Origin: Zea mays
Lineage: Eukaryota > Streptophyta > Magnoliopsida > Poales > Poaceae
Assembly (NCBI RefSeq): GCF_902167145.1
Contig: NC_050100.1
Coordinates: forward strand, 192,193,439 to 192,257,438
DNA length: 64,000 nucleotides
Direction of reading: 5' to 3'
The notes below the pieces were generated by a model, which saw nothing but the letters and a program-made list of their open reading frames with translations, had not been told where the DNA came from and did no database searches. Positions 45,026 through 56,749 of the stretch are shown piece by piece. Numbering within the stretch: the stretch's first letter is position 1; each line of letters begins with the position of its first letter. Position numbers and translations under genes: made by a program.

Positions 45026-46627
45026 GTGCTATACTTCTTTAGTTGTTTACCTTTGATAGGCTATTTGACTTGGGTCGATCATTCTTGTTAATTTTGGGGC
45101 GTAATTGAGAAAATATGTAGTTTGATTTAGTTCTAGTAAGTGTACAAAATACTGTGTATTTCTAATTATTTCTCTACTATGATTTTGTGCGTGAAGACCA
45201 AAATGCCTTTCATTTCCTCCAAGAAAATAGAGCTGATAAGCAGGAAGAGCAGGTAGTTAGGTCTGCATTAGCGTGAAATCTCTGCATATATTTCTTATGT
45301 CATAATAAGAAGATATTAGCAAGGAAATGCAGCTGTTTTTTAGATTAAGAAATGCAATTGTGTACTTATTTCTTCCTTCCGTTTAGAGTTTGTTCAGCTC
45401 TTGCATAATCTTATCTTCCACACATTTAGGTCCTGTTTGGAAGCTTAGTATTTTTGCAGTTTTGAGATAATACTATGTTATTTAATGATACTGTGGTATT
45501 GAAAGCAAGATATATATTCAAAACAGGAGGAACATGCCCACTATCAGGTTTAGACAGCAACTGAACATGCTCACTATCAGGTTTAGACAGCATGAACTTA
45601 TTCAGTTTATATAAACAGATTACCTAAACAATATCACAACAGGATCAAGATATATATTCAAAACTATGCCCACTCAAGACATCATGAACTTATTCAGTTC
45701 TAGAAGCACATAACTCAAGACAGCATGAACTTATTCAGTTGATAAACTATCAGGTCTAGACACTAGACAGAACAAAAAAAACGTTTCCTTGCCGCAGAGG
45801 AAGATCTAGCATGAACGAAGTGCCAAGCCTGTCCTCCAGTTCCAAAGAACTGAACCTGCTGCTCTGCCGGTCACCCTTGGAGCAACAACTAGCCCACCAT
45901 GGGTTCAATCATGTCCTCCAGTTCCAAAGAACTATCGCGGCGTGAACCTTTGGAACACTAACGGCGCCCGAGACCGGATCAAGGCTACCATGGGTTCGGA
46001 TAAATCAAGGCTACCCTTGGAGCAACAGCTAGCCCACCCTGCCGCCAGGAAGATCTATCGCGGCTCTGATTCACAACCAATAATCTTGACGCCGAAGCTA
46101 ATCACAGATTCACAACCACTAATCCTGAGAGCTTGCTTACAGAGTTACAGGGAAAGGTTACCTTGGCCGGTTGAGCAGGGAAGCCACCGTCGGAGCTGCC
46201 GAGAGGAGGGACCGAGGGAGCAGGGAGCGCCGGGAGGAGGGAGCAGCCGAGCAGGGAGCCAGGGAGCACCGGGAGGAGGGAGCAGCCGAACAGGGAGCAC
46301 TGGGAGGAGGAGCAGGGAGCGCCGTGCCGGAGGGAGAGGGACCCCGAGAGGTCGAGACCGAGTCGCCGAGACAGAGAGCTGCGGCCGCCGCACGGAGAGG
46401 CAGTAGGACGCATGTGGGAGGGAGAGTGCGTTAGGGTTAGGGTTGTCGCCTTGCCGGACGCGCATGACTTATACAGGGAGTTGCGGGCTTGCGGCCGTGC
46501 TGCGGCGGAGTTGGGTCGTCCGCATGCGTAAGGCAGCCTAGGTCCCAGGTCCGAGCTGAAATTGTTGAACGGGCCAGTTTAAAAGCTCGGCGGATAACGG
46601 GTCGTGCTCGGGCCAGTCCAACTGGCT
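45026..46627 (-). other. Upstream region of PEX4 copy 2
   Basis: Counterpart of 38941-40547 with many substitutions and small indels. It keeps the CAGCATGAACTTATTCAGTT repeats and the GC-rich block (46145-46440) with the same possible donor (CCAAG then GTAACC). I see no other gene. Confidence 0.5.
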
Positions 46628-47928
46628 CAAATTCCTGTCAAGCCCGACACACTATCCGGGTCAGGCTAAGCCCGGACCCGCTTCATTCCGTGATGTATTG
46701 GGCAAGTATGTGCTAAAAAAATGTGCTTCGTGCTGGGCTAACGGGCCACATGCTTTGTGGACATCTATAGATAAGGTTACAACTATGGATCTATGGGATA
46801 GCGTTGACAGTTGAGAGGTTTTTTATTCGGCAAATTGACACGACGGACATGGAGTGATGTCATTTGAATTTGATTGAGAAGTAGAGGGTACTGGATCGGG
46901 TTTATTTTTATTTTCTATTTGTTTGGTTTCATAGAGAAAGCGGAGTGGTTGATAGAGTTTTTATATGAAATTTACTATAAATAGATATAATGCTCATGTT
47001 ATCGGATGCGAGGTTTTTCAACCAAACAAAGGATGTAGCGGCTCAGCTCTATTCTATCCTTCAAACAAACAAAAAAGGAGCGACTTTATTATGTTTGCCA
47101 TACGTAAAATAGAACGGATGCATTCTTTAAAACTTAAATGAAACGCTCCATTATAGTTGACTCTCTAGCCAAACACACCCAAAATCAAGCTAAAGACAAC
47201 CCCCACAACGTGTAGATCTCAGGTGAAGCTTAGTAATAGTTCACCCAAAAGCTATTTTTATGCAAGAAATTAGCAAACTATACCATGCGAGAGGGAGAGC
47301 TTAAATCAGACGAAGAACATATCTCAACCAAGAACTACCAATAGTACTATAAATACCACATCTCAGCCAAGAGCTATTTTTATACATAAATATCAAATCT
47401 CAGCCAGGAGTGTCACAACAGCGAGAGGGAAAGCTCGTACGTGGGAAGAGGAGACGCAAAAGCTCGCACGCGCGGGGGGAGAGCTCAAGTGAGAGGGGAG
47501 CTCGCTCGAGGGGGAGAGGAGACGCGAGAGGGAGAGCTAGAGGAGAGGAGATGACAGTAGCCAAGAACCATAACACGAGGAGAGCATGAGGGATGCAGGC
47601 GCTTTGGCCGAGCGCAGCCTGGCTCGCGGGCAACGTGCCTTTTGGCCGTATCCCAGGGGCATGGCCGAGGCCAACGTTTTGAACGAGTCTGGCCTGGTCC
47701 AGACCCACATTCAAGTAAACAAATAGATGGACTTGTCTAATTTTTACATCTGTAGAGTTTTGCACGGGTGCACATACCCAACCAAACACACGATATATTA
47801 ACCGTTGGAGCAACTCTCGCCCATTGTTGAGCCACGTAGTCTTCACCCACAACCTCAAGCTGTTTGATGTTATTCCTCAGCAAAATATGCTAATCGGTTT
47901 GCGCCGCCGTAATGCACAAGGTCATGCT
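46628..47928. other. Intergenic DNA without a recognised gene
   Basis: Mixed AT-rich sequence. A 152-codon frame at 47400-47858 (minus) is low in complexity and matches nothing I know. The GAGAGGGAGAGC-rich stretch 47410-47540 is purine-rich. Confidence 0.5.
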
Positions 47929-48539
47929 CAGGGGCGAAGCCAGGATCCGAAGACAGAGGGGGCAGGCTTAGCCTCCAAGCAACCAAACCAGCAAGGACAC
48001 AATATAAAAATGGCAAGGGAATCAACCACAATGTATATATTGATATATAATCTTCATTAAAAACAGTATAATGAAACAACATCTATTTTGTCAAACAAAA
48101 TAAAATTACATCTTAGTTATTTTGAATTTAGCTCTGCGTGTATTAGCTAGATCATAGGCCTTGATAATATCATCAGAACAAATCATTGCCGCTAATTCCC
48201 TTTTAATATAAACGACCAGATAATCTCGTAAATAGACATCTCCCATTTTTCTTCGAAGACGTGTCTTTACAAATTTCATAGCTGAAAAGGCTCTCTTTGT
48301 GGTCGCAGTTGACACAGGGAGAGTTAAGAGTAATCTCAATAATTTATCTACCATCGGATAAGAAGAATCTTTACCTAGCTTAACTAATCCACTTGGTTGG
48401 CCAAAAATTAAGGGTTTCAGACTACCAAATAATAAACTGGCAGCAAGATAATGGGCTATAGGATACATTATTAATCTGACTTGGTTGGGCCATTGGGGGT
48501 GCCAGGCTCACTCCGGACCCCCTGGTGGCTTCGCCACTG
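47929..48539 (-). mobile_element. hAT transposon deletion derivative
   Basis: A 611-bp element with terminal inverted repeats CAGGGGCGAAGCCAGGATCC and, from the other end, CAGTGGCGAAGCCACCAGGG. It is flanked by a perfect 8-bp target-site duplication GTCATGCT at 47921-47928 and 48540-48547, as hAT elements produce. Most of the transposase has been lost; the C-terminal part remains at 48106-48468. Confidence 0.95.
48106..48468 (-). pseudogene. hAT transposase C-terminal dimerisation domain fragment
   Basis: A 120-codon frame containing YPMVDKLLRLLLTLPVSTAT, then KRAFSAMKFVKTRLRRKMGD and LVVYIKREL, the conserved hAT dimerisation block of ZMYM1-like plant transposases. The DDE catalytic core and the zinc finger are absent, so it cannot catalyse transposition. 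The reading frame of the remnant is still open and ends in a normal stop. Confidence 0.88.
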
Positions 48540-48547
48540 GTCATGCT

Positions 48548-48871
48548 ATCTGACGTATGCACGTTAGCTGACATTCTTAGGCTGGCTCCAGCAAGGGTCT
48601 CTAAAGGGTTCTCTACCCTAAATATAGAGGATCAAACGGTCATCTACGCTCTCTAGCAACGTCCTCTAAACGGTCCTCTAAATTTAGAGGACACTGCTGA
48701 ATCCACTATATATAGAGTTTTTCTAAATGGTCCTCTATCCATTTGAATACTTTAAATAAGCAGTTTAGCAAAACTAAAATGTGTACAATACATTTGAGAG
48801 TATGACAAATACGTATGTATAAACAATAAAAATAAAAATGTCTCTAATGTAGGTATTTGAGTATAGAGGAC
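48548..48871. other. AT-rich intergenic DNA with CTCTAAA repeats
   Basis: Holds GGCTGGCTCCAGCAAGGGTC followed by several TCCTCTAAA-type words and their inverses between 48590 and 48740, like a decayed miniature element. No ends could be fixed and no gene is visible. Confidence 0.4.
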
Positions 48872-49090
48872 TGAAAGGGAAATGTGTCCTTGGGCCATTT
48901 CCATTATTGTTTTGGTGATTAGATGTCCAACACATTGTTTGGAACTCATATGTGCTAAGTAGGTGAAAACTGCACAACGAAGAACAAGATATGTGTCTAG
49001 ACTTAGTAAATTATTTTTTTGAATGCTAACATGTTTATCTAAGTGCTAGAAACAGTGCCAAGAAAAGAAGAAAAGAATCGGAGAAGATAT
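48872..49090 (+). mobile_element. Fragment of another Sirevirus-type LTR
   Basis: Starts TGAAAGGGAAATGTGTCCTT and continues with TTTTGGTGATTAGATGTCCAACACA, like the 5' end of Opie-type LTRs. It fades out before 49100 with no primer binding site or internal region, so it is a truncated relic. The right limit is approximate. Confidence 0.55.
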
Positions 49091-49207
49091 GCCACATTAA
49101 AAAAACTGCTTAACCATGTTGGATATTTGTGAATAACTTTCGTACATCCTTCACTACAAAAAATCTTCGCCACTTATATTAGCATTTTTTTGTTTTCGAT
49201 TGCAATT

Positions 49208-49476
49208 GAATGCAAGCTAAAGTTTTCCCTCAACTCTATGAAGCATAAAACAATTTTAAATATTTTATTATTTGTCCTGGGAACTCTGAATAGAAAAAGG
49301 TTAATAAACAAATAATAATCCTGATATCACTTTTATAATTATGGTTTTACATTAATTTTTGCCCTTTCCTCCCATGTATTTAACTCCAAAAGACTGAGCT
49401 AATAATTCCTCTCATCTCTCTACCATATGGACATTTTATTGTTCCGTTGGTTACACTATTGCAATTAGAAAAATAT
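49208..49476. repeat. First unit of an old tandem duplication of about 287 bp
   Basis: Aligns with 58946-59220: shared blocks include TGCCCTTTCCTCCCA, TATTTAACTCCAAAAGACTG and GGACATTTTATTGTTC. Taking out the Sirevirus, the two units are about 287 bp apart and considerably diverged. Sirevirus 2 inserted at the end of this unit. Confidence 0.8.
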
Positions 49477-50762
49477 TGAAAGGGAATTAGGCTTACACCT
49501 AGTTCCTAAATAATTTTGGTGGTTGAATTGCCCAACACAAACAATTGGACTAACTAGTCTGCTCTAGTGTATAAGTTATACAGGTGCTAAAGGTTCACAC
49601 TCAGCCAATAAAAAGATCAATTGTTGGATTCAACAAAAGAGCAAAGGGCCAACCGAAGGCACCTCTGGTCTGGCGCACCGGACTGTCCGGTGTGCCACCG
49701 GACATGTCCGGTGCACCAGAGGACTCCAACTCGAACTCGCCACCTTCGGGAATTTCCAGAGGCACTCGCGCTATAATTCACCGGACTGTCCGGTGTACAC
49801 CGGACAGTGTCCGGTGCGCCAAGGAAGAGCGGCCTCAGGAACTCGCCAGCTTCGGGAAACTCCAACGGCTAGTCCGCTATAATTCACCGGACTGTCCGGT
49901 GTGCACCGGACTGTCCGGTGCGACTCCGGAGCAACGGCTACATCGCGCCAACGGCTACCTGCGACGCATTAATTGCGCGCGCAGCGCGCGCAGAAGTCAG
50001 GCGCGCCCATACTGGCACACCGGACAAGGAACAGTACGTGTCCGGTGTGCACCGGACACCCAGGCGGGCCCACAAGTCAGAAGCTTCAACGGTCGAATCC
50101 AACGGCAGTGATGACGTGGCAGGGGGCACCGGACTGTCCGGTGCGCCATCGGGCAGACAGGCTGCCAACGGCCACTTTTGGTGGTTGGGGCTATAAATAC
50201 CCCAACCACCCCACCATTCATTGCATCCAAGTTTTCCACTTCCCAACTACTACAAGAGCTCTAGCATTCAATTCTAGACACACCAAAGAGATCGAATCCT
50301 CTCCAAATCCCACACAACGCCATAGTGACTAGAGAGAGTGATTTGCTTGTGTTCTTTCGAGCTCTTGCGCTTGGATTGCTTTCTTCTTTCTTGATCCTTT
50401 CTTTGCAATCAAACTCACTTGTAATTGAGGCAAGAGACACCAATCTTGTGGTGGTCCTTGCGGGAACTTTGTGTTCCAAGTGATTGAGAAGAGAAAGCTC
50501 ACTCGATCCGTGGATCGTTTGAGAGAGGGAAGGGTTGAAAGAGACCCGGCCTTTGTGGCCTCCTCAACGGGGAGTAGGTTTGCAAGAACCGAACCTCGGT
50601 AAAACAAATCTCCGTGTCTCACTTGCTTATTCGCTTGGGATTTGTTTTGCGCCTCTCTCGCGAACTCGTTTCTTTATTATTAACGCTAACCCGGCTTGTA
50701 GTTGTGTTTATATTTGTAAATTTCAGTTTCGCCCTATTCACCCCCCCTCTAGGCGACTATCA
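49477..50762 (+). repeat. Sirevirus 2 5' LTR
   Basis: TGAAAGGGAATTAGG to GGCGACTATCA. ACCGGACTGTCCGGT-type palindromes cluster at 49675-50145 and a TATAAATA box lies at 50192-50199. An alternating GC run GCGCGCGCAGCGCGCGC is at 49974-49990. Confidence 0.95.
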
Positions 50763-50764
50763 AT

Positions 50765-50775
50765 TGGTATCAGAG
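50765..50775 (+). other. Sirevirus 2 primer binding site
   Basis: TGGTATCAGAG two bases after the LTR matches the initiator Met tRNA 3' end. The next base is G, where the other Sirevirus continues with C, so the match is slightly shorter. Confidence 0.9.
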
Positions 50776-50810
50776 GCCGATGCTTCATTAGAGCCTAACC
50801 GCTCGAAGTG

Positions 50811-53507
50811 ATGTCGGGAGATCACGCCAAGAAGGAGATGGAGACCGGCGAAAAGCCCACTACAAGCTACGGGAGCACTTCATCGGAAGAGTCCCGCACC
50901 AAAAGGAGGGGGAAGAAGAAGATCTCCTCCAACAAAGGGAAGGAGAAGAAATCTTCTTCTCACCACAAAGAGAAGAAGGAAAAATCTTCTTCCCACAAGC
51001 AACATCGGAGCGGGGACAAGCAAAAGAGGATGAGGAAAGTGGTCTACTACGAGACCGACACTTCATCAACATCGACCTCCGGCTCCGATGCGCCCTCCGT
51101 AACTTCTAAACGCCAAGAGCGTAAGAAGTTTAGTAAGATCCCCCTACACTACCCTCGCATTTCTAAACATGCACCCTTACTTTCCGTCCCATTAGGCAAA
51201 CCTCCAACTTTTGATGGTGAAGATTATGCTAGGTGGAGTGATTTAATGCGATTTCATCTAACCTCACTCCACAAAAGTATATGGGATGTTGTTGAGTTTG
51301 GTGCACAGGTACCATCGGTAGGGGATAAGGACTATGATGAGGATGAGGTGGCCCAAATCGAGCACTTCAACTCTCAAGCAACAACGATACTCCTCGCCTC
51401 TTTAAGTAGAGAGGAGTATAACAAAGTGCAAGGGTTGAAGAGCGCCAAGGAGGTTTGGGATGTGCTCAAAACCGCGCACGAGGGAGATGAGCTCACCAAG
51501 ATCACCAAGCGGGAAACGATCGAGGGGGAGCTCGGTCGGTTCCGGCTTCGCAAAGGGGAGGAGCCACAACACATGTACAACCGGCTCAAGACCTTGGTGA
51601 ACCAAGTGCGCAACCTCGGGAGCATAAAGTGGGACGACCACGAGGTGGTTAAGGTTATTCTAAGATCTCTTATTTTCCTTAACCCCACTCAAGTTCAATT
51701 AATTCGTGGTAATCCTAGATATACTAAAATGACCCCCGAGGAAGTTATCGGGCATTTTGTAAGTTTTGAGTGCATGATCGAAGGCTCGAGAAAGATCAAC
51801 GAGCTTGACGAACCCACCACATCCGAAGCTCAACCCGTCGCATTCAAGGCGATGGAGGAAAAGAAGGAGGAGGCTACACCAAGTCGACAACCTATAGACG
51901 CCTCCAAGCTCGACAATGAGGAAATGGCGCTCGTCATCAAGAGCTTCCGCCAAATCCTCAAGCAAAGGAGGGGGAAAGACTACAAGTCCCGCTCCAAGAA
52001 GGTTTGCTACAAATGTGGTAAGCCCGGTCATTTTATTGCTAAATGTCCTATATCAAGTGACAGTGACCGAGGCGACGACAAGAAGGGGAGAAGAAAGGAG
52101 AAGAAGAGGTACTACAAGAAGAAGGGCGGCGATGCCCATGTTTGTCGGGAGTGGGACTCCGACGAAAGCTCAAGCGACTCCTCCGACAACGAGGACGCCG
52201 CCAACATCGCCGTCACCAAGGGACTCCTCTTCCCAAATGTCGGCCACAAGTGCCTCATGGCAAAGGACGGCAAACGGAAAAAGGTTAAATCTAACTCCTC
52301 CACTAAATATGAATCTTCTAGTGATGATAATGCTAGTGATGAGGAGGATAATTTGCGTTCCCTTTTTGCCAACCTTAACATAGCACAAAAGGAAAAATTA
52401 AATGAATTAGTTAGTGCTATTCATGAAAAGGATGACCTTTTGGATTCCCAAGAGGATTGTCTAATTAAAGAAAACAAGAAACATGTTAAGGTTAAAAAGG
52501 CTTATGCTCTAGAAATTGAGAAGTGTGAAAAATTATCTAGCGAGCTAAGCACTTGCCGTGAGATGATTGACAACCTTAGGAACGAAAATGCTAGTTTAAA
52601 TGCTAAGGTTGATTCTCATGTTTGTAATGTTTTAATTCCCAATCCTAGAGATAATAATGATAATTTGCTTGCTAGGATTGAAGAATTAAACATTTCTCTT
52701 GCTAACCTTAAGGTAGAAAATGAAAATTTAATTGCTAAGGTTAAAGAACTAGATGTTTGCAATACTACCATTTCCAATCTTAGAGATAAAAATGATATTC
52801 TTCATGCTAAGATTGTTGAACTTAATTCTTGCAAACCCTCTACATCTATTGTTGAGCATGTATCTATTTGTACTAGATGTAGAGATGTTGATATTAATGC
52901 TATGCATGATCATATGACTCTAATTAAACAACAAAATGATCACATAGCAAAACTAGATGCTAAAATTGCCGAGCACAACTTAGAAAATGAGAAATTTAAA
53001 TTTGCTCGTAGCATGCTTTATAATGGGAGACGCCCGGGCATCAAGGATGGCATTGGCTTCCAAAGGGGAGACAATGTCAAACTTAATGCCCCTCCTAAAA
53101 GATTGTCCAACTTTGTTAAGGGCAAGGCTCCCATGCCTCAGGATAACGAGGGGTACATTTTATACCCTGCCGGTTATCCTGAGAGCAAAATTAGGAGAAT
53201 TCATTCTAGGAAGTCTCACTCTGGCCCTAATCATGCATTTATATATAAGGGTGAGACATCTAGCTCTAGGCAACCAACCCATGCTAAGTTGCCTAGAAAG
53301 AAAACTCCTAGTGCATCAAATAATCTTAATATTTCTTTTAAAACTTTTGATGCATCTTATGTTTTAACTAACAAATCCGGCAAGTTAGTTGCCAAATATG
53401 TTGGGGGCAAGCACAAGGGATCCAAGACTTGTGTTTGGGTACCCAAAGTTCTTGTGTCTAATGCCAAAGGACCCAAAACTATTTGGGTACCTAAAGTCAA
53501 GAACTAA
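50811..53507 (+). CDS. Sirevirus 2 gag
   Basis: 898 residues from the ATG at 50811 (MSGDHAKKEME) to a TAA. Organisation as in the first Sirevirus: Ser/Lys-rich N-terminus, UBN2-type gag domain from about 133 (FDGEDYARWSDLMRFHLTSL), CCHC knuckle CYKCGKPGHFIAKC near 398, coiled-coil-like region about 520-710, and WVPKV repeats at the end. Compared with the other copy it has small insertions (ELDEPTTSEAQ for ELGDSSEAQ). The frame is intact, so it could still supply particle protein even though pol is broken. Confidence 0.92.
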   Translation: MSGDHAKKEMETGEKPTTSYGSTSSEESRTKRRGKKKISSNKGKEKKSSSHHKEKKEKSSSHKQHRSGDKQKRMRKVVYYETDTSSTSTSGSDAPSVTSKRQERKKFSKIPLHYPRISKHAPLLSVPLGKPPTFDGEDYARWSDLMRFHLTSLHKSIWDVVEFGAQVPSVGDKDYDEDEVAQIEHFNSQATTILLASLSREEYNKVQGLKSAKEVWDVLKTAHEGDELTKITKRETIEGELGRFRLRKGEEPQHMYNRLKTLVNQVRNLGSIKWDDHEVVKVILRSLIFLNPTQVQLIRGNPRYTKMTPEEVIGHFVSFECMIEGSRKINELDEPTTSEAQPVAFKAMEEKKEEATPSRQPIDASKLDNEEMALVIKSFRQILKQRRGKDYKSRSKKVCYKCGKPGHFIAKCPISSDSDRGDDKKGRRKEKKRYYKKKGGDAHVCREWDSDESSSDSSDNEDAANIAVTKGLLFPNVGHKCLMAKDGKRKKVKSNSSTKYESSSDDNASDEEDNLRSLFANLNIAQKEKLNELVSAIHEKDDLLDSQEDCLIKENKKHVKVKKAYALEIEKCEKLSSELSTCREMIDNLRNENASLNAKVDSHVCNVLIPNPRDNNDNLLARIEELNISLANLKVENENLIAKVKELDVCNTTISNLRDKNDILHAKIVELNSCKPSTSIVEHVSICTRCRDVDINAMHDHMTLIKQQNDHIAKLDAKIAEHNLENEKFKFARSMLYNGRRPGIKDGIGFQRGDNVKLNAPPKRLSNFVKGKAPMPQDNEGYILYPAGYPESKIRRIHSRKSHSGPNHAFIYKGETSSSRQPTHAKLPRKKTPSASNNLNISFKTFDASYVLTNKSGKLVAKYVGGKHKGSKTCVWVPKVLVSNAKGPKTIWVPKVKN

Positions 53508-53520
53508 ACTTATTTTGTAG

Positions 53521-56500
53521 GTTTATGCATCCGGGGGCTCAAGTTGGATACTCGACAGCGGGTGCACAAACCACATGACTGGGGAGAAAAAGATGTTCTC
53601 CTCATATGAGAAAAACCAAGATCCCCAAAGAGCGATCACATTCGGGGATGGAAATCAAGGTTTGGTCAAAGGTTTGGGTAAAATTGCTATATCTCCTGAC
53701 CATTCTATTTCCAATGTTTTTCTTGTTGATTCTTTAGATTACAACCTACTTTCTGTATCTCAATTATGTCAAATGGGCTACAACTGTCTTTTTACTGATA
53801 TTGGTGTCACTGTCTTTAGAAGAAGTGATGATTCAATAGCATTTAAGGGAGTGTTAGAGGGTCAGCTATACTTGGTAGATTTTGATAGAGCTGAACTCGA
53901 CACTTGCTTAATTGCTAAAACTAACATGGGTTGGCTCTGGCATCGCCGACTAGCCCATGTTGGGATGAAGAATCTTCACAAGCTTCTAAAGGGAGAACAC
54001 ATTTTAGGATTAACAAATGTTCATTTTGAGAATGACAGGATTTGTAGCGCATGCCAAGTAGGGAAGCAAGTTGGCACTCATCATCCGCATAAGAACATAA
54101 TGACAACCGACAGGCCACTGGAGCTCCTACACATGGATCTATTCGGCCCGATTGCTTACATAAGCATCGGCGGGAGTAAGTACTGTCTAGTTATTGTGGA
54201 TGATTATTCTCGCTTCACTTGGGTATTCTTTTTACAGGAAAAATCTGACCTTAAAGGGATTCTTGAGACGGGCTCAAAATGAGTTCGGTTTAAGGATCAA
54301 GAAAATAAGAAGCGACAACGGGACGGAGTTCAAGAACTCTCAAATAGAAGGCTTTCTTGAGGAAGAGGGCATCAAGCATGAGTTCTCTTCTCCCTACACG
54401 CCACAACAAAACGGTGTAGTGGAGAGGAAGAATCGAACTCTATTGGACATGGCAAGGACCATGCTTGATGAGTACAAAACTTCGGATCGGTTTTGGGCGG
54501 AGGCGGTCAACACCGCTTGCTACGCCATCAACCGGTTGTATCTACACCGAATCCTCAAGAAGACATCATATGAACTCCTAACCGGTAAAAAGCCCAACAT
54601 TTCATATTTTAGAGTTTTTGGTAGCAAATGCTTTATTCTTGTTAAAAGAGGTAGAAAATCTAAATTTGCTCCTAAGACTGTAGAAGGCTTTTTACTTGGT
54701 TATGACTCAAACACAAGGGCATATAGGGTCTTTAACAAGTCCACCGGACTAGTTGAAGTCTCATGTGACGTTGTGTTTGATGAAACTAACGGCTCTCAAG
54801 TAGAGCAAGTTGATCTTGATGAGATAGGTGAAGAAGAGGCTCCATGCATCGCGTTAAGGAACATGTCCATTGGGAATGTGTGTCCTAAGGAATCCGAAGA
54901 GCCTCCAAGTACACAAGATCAACCATCCTCCTCCATGCAAGCATCTCCACCAACTCAAAATGAGGAAGAGGCTCAAGTTGATGAAGAAGAAGATCAATCA
55001 AATGAGCCACCTCAAGATGATGGCAATGATCAAGGGGGAGATGCAAATGAGGAAGACGAGGAAGAGGAACAAAGGCCGCCACACCCAAGAGTCCATCAAG
55101 CAATCCAACGAGATCACCCCGTCGACACCATCCTCGGCGATATTCATAAGGGGGTAACCACTAGATCTCGTGTTGCTCATTTTTGTGAACATTACTCGTT
55201 TGTTTCCTCTATTGAGCCACACAGGGTAGAGGAAGCACTACAAGATTCGGATTGGGTGGTGGCGATGCAAGAGGAGCTCAACAATTTCACTAGGAATGAG
55301 GTATGGCATTTAGTTCCACGTCCTAACCAAAATGTTGTAGGAACCAAATGGGTCTTCCGCAACAAGCAAGACGAGCATGGTGTGGTGACAAGGAACAAAG
55401 CTCGACTCGTGGCCAAGGGGTATTCACAAGTCGAAGGTTTGGATTTTGGTGAAACCTATGCACCCGTAGCTAGGCTTGAGTCAATTCGCATATTATTAGC
55501 CTATGCTACTTACCATGGCTTTAAGCTTTATCAAATGGACGTGAAAAGTGCCTTCCTCAACGGACCAATCAAGGAAGAGGTCTATGTTGAGCAACCTCCC
55601 GGCTTTGAAGACAGTGAGTATCCTAACAATGTCTATAAGCTCTCTAAGGCGCTTTATGGGCTCAAGCAAGCCCCAAGAGCATGGTATGAATGCCTTAGAG
55701 ATTTTCTTATTGCTAATGGCTTCAAAGTCGGTAAAGCCGATCCTACCCTATTCACTAAAACTCTTGAAAATGATTTGTTTGTATGCCAAATTTATGTTGA
55801 TGATATCATATTTGGGTCTACTAACGAATCTACTTGTGAGGAATTTAGTAGGATCATGACACAGAAATTCGAGATGTCAATGATGGGGGAGTTGAAGTAT
55901 TTTCTAGGATTCCAAGTCAAACAACTCCAAGAGGGCACCTTCATAAGCCAAACGAAGTACACTCAAGACATCTTAACCAAGTTTGGGATGAAGGATGCTA
56001 AACCCATCAAGACACCCATGGGAACTAATGGGCATCTCGACCTCGACACGGGAGGTAAGTCCGTGGATCAAAAGGTATATCGGTCGATGATAGGTTCTTT
56101 ACTCTATTTATGTGCATCTCGACCGGATATTATGCTTTCCGTATGCATGTGTGCAAGATTCCAAGCCGACCCTAAGGAAGCTCACCTTACGGTCGTGAAA
56201 CGAATCTTGAGATATTTGGCTTATACTCCTAAGTTTGGGCTTTGGTATCCTAGGGGATCCACTTTTGATTTGATTGGTTATTCGGATGCCGATTGGGCGG
56301 GGTGCAAAATCAATAGGAAGAGCACATCGGGGACTTGCCAGTTCTTGGGAAGATCCTTGGTGTCTTGGGCTTCAAAGAAGCAAAATTCGGTTGCTCTTTC
56401 CACCGCCGAAGCCGAGTACATTGCCGCAGGCCACTGTTGCGCGCAATTGCTTTGGATGAGGCAAACCCTGCGGGACTACGGTTACAAATTAACCAAAGTC

Positions 56501-56749
56501 CCTTTGCTATGTGATAATAAGAGTGCAATCAAAATGGCGGATAATCCCGTCGAACATAGCCGCACTAAACACATAGCCATTCGGTATCACTTTTTAAGGG
56601 ATCACCAACAAAAGGGAGATATCGAGATTTCTTACATTAACACTAAAGATCAATTAGCCGATATCTTTACCAAGCCTCTTGATGAACAATCTTTTCACAA
56701 ACTTAGGCATGAGCTAAATATTCTTGATTCTAGGAACTTCTTTTGCTAG
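53521..56749 (+). pseudogene. Sirevirus 2 pol, frameshifted in the integrase core
   Basis: The open frame begins right after a TAG (53518-53520) and reads the protease motif [10 protein letters not shown], the pre-integrase finger [13 protein letters not shown] and the first integrase Asp ([10 protein letters not shown]). After FFLQEKS at 54246 eleven bases present in the other Sirevirus are missing. The frame shifts and stops at 54282. The rest continues in another frame to 56749: integrase Asp (RSDNGTEF) and Glu (VVERKNRTL), reverse transcriptase with YVDDIIFGS, and RNase H. The downstream part is otherwise open. This copy cannot make a full polyprotein and would need a partner for transposition. 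Confidence 0.93.

Larger units (their letters stand above)
40690..46627. repeat. Second unit of a 6-kb tandem duplication
   Basis: Repeats 24942-28889 and 38312-40547 with the Gypsy element taken out. It begins inside the carboxypeptidase intron before exon 25014-25150 (TTCTTCGTTTCAG) and ends in the PEX4 upstream region. The PEX4 body (25700-28884 against 41450-44640) shows only one or two differences by eye. The carboxypeptidase end shows about nine in 750 bp, and the upstream part about 5 percent. Confidence 0.92.

Noticed and set aside
47400..47858. 152-codon minus-strand frame
   Set aside because: Purine-rich low-complexity DNA, no domain, no splice or conservation support.
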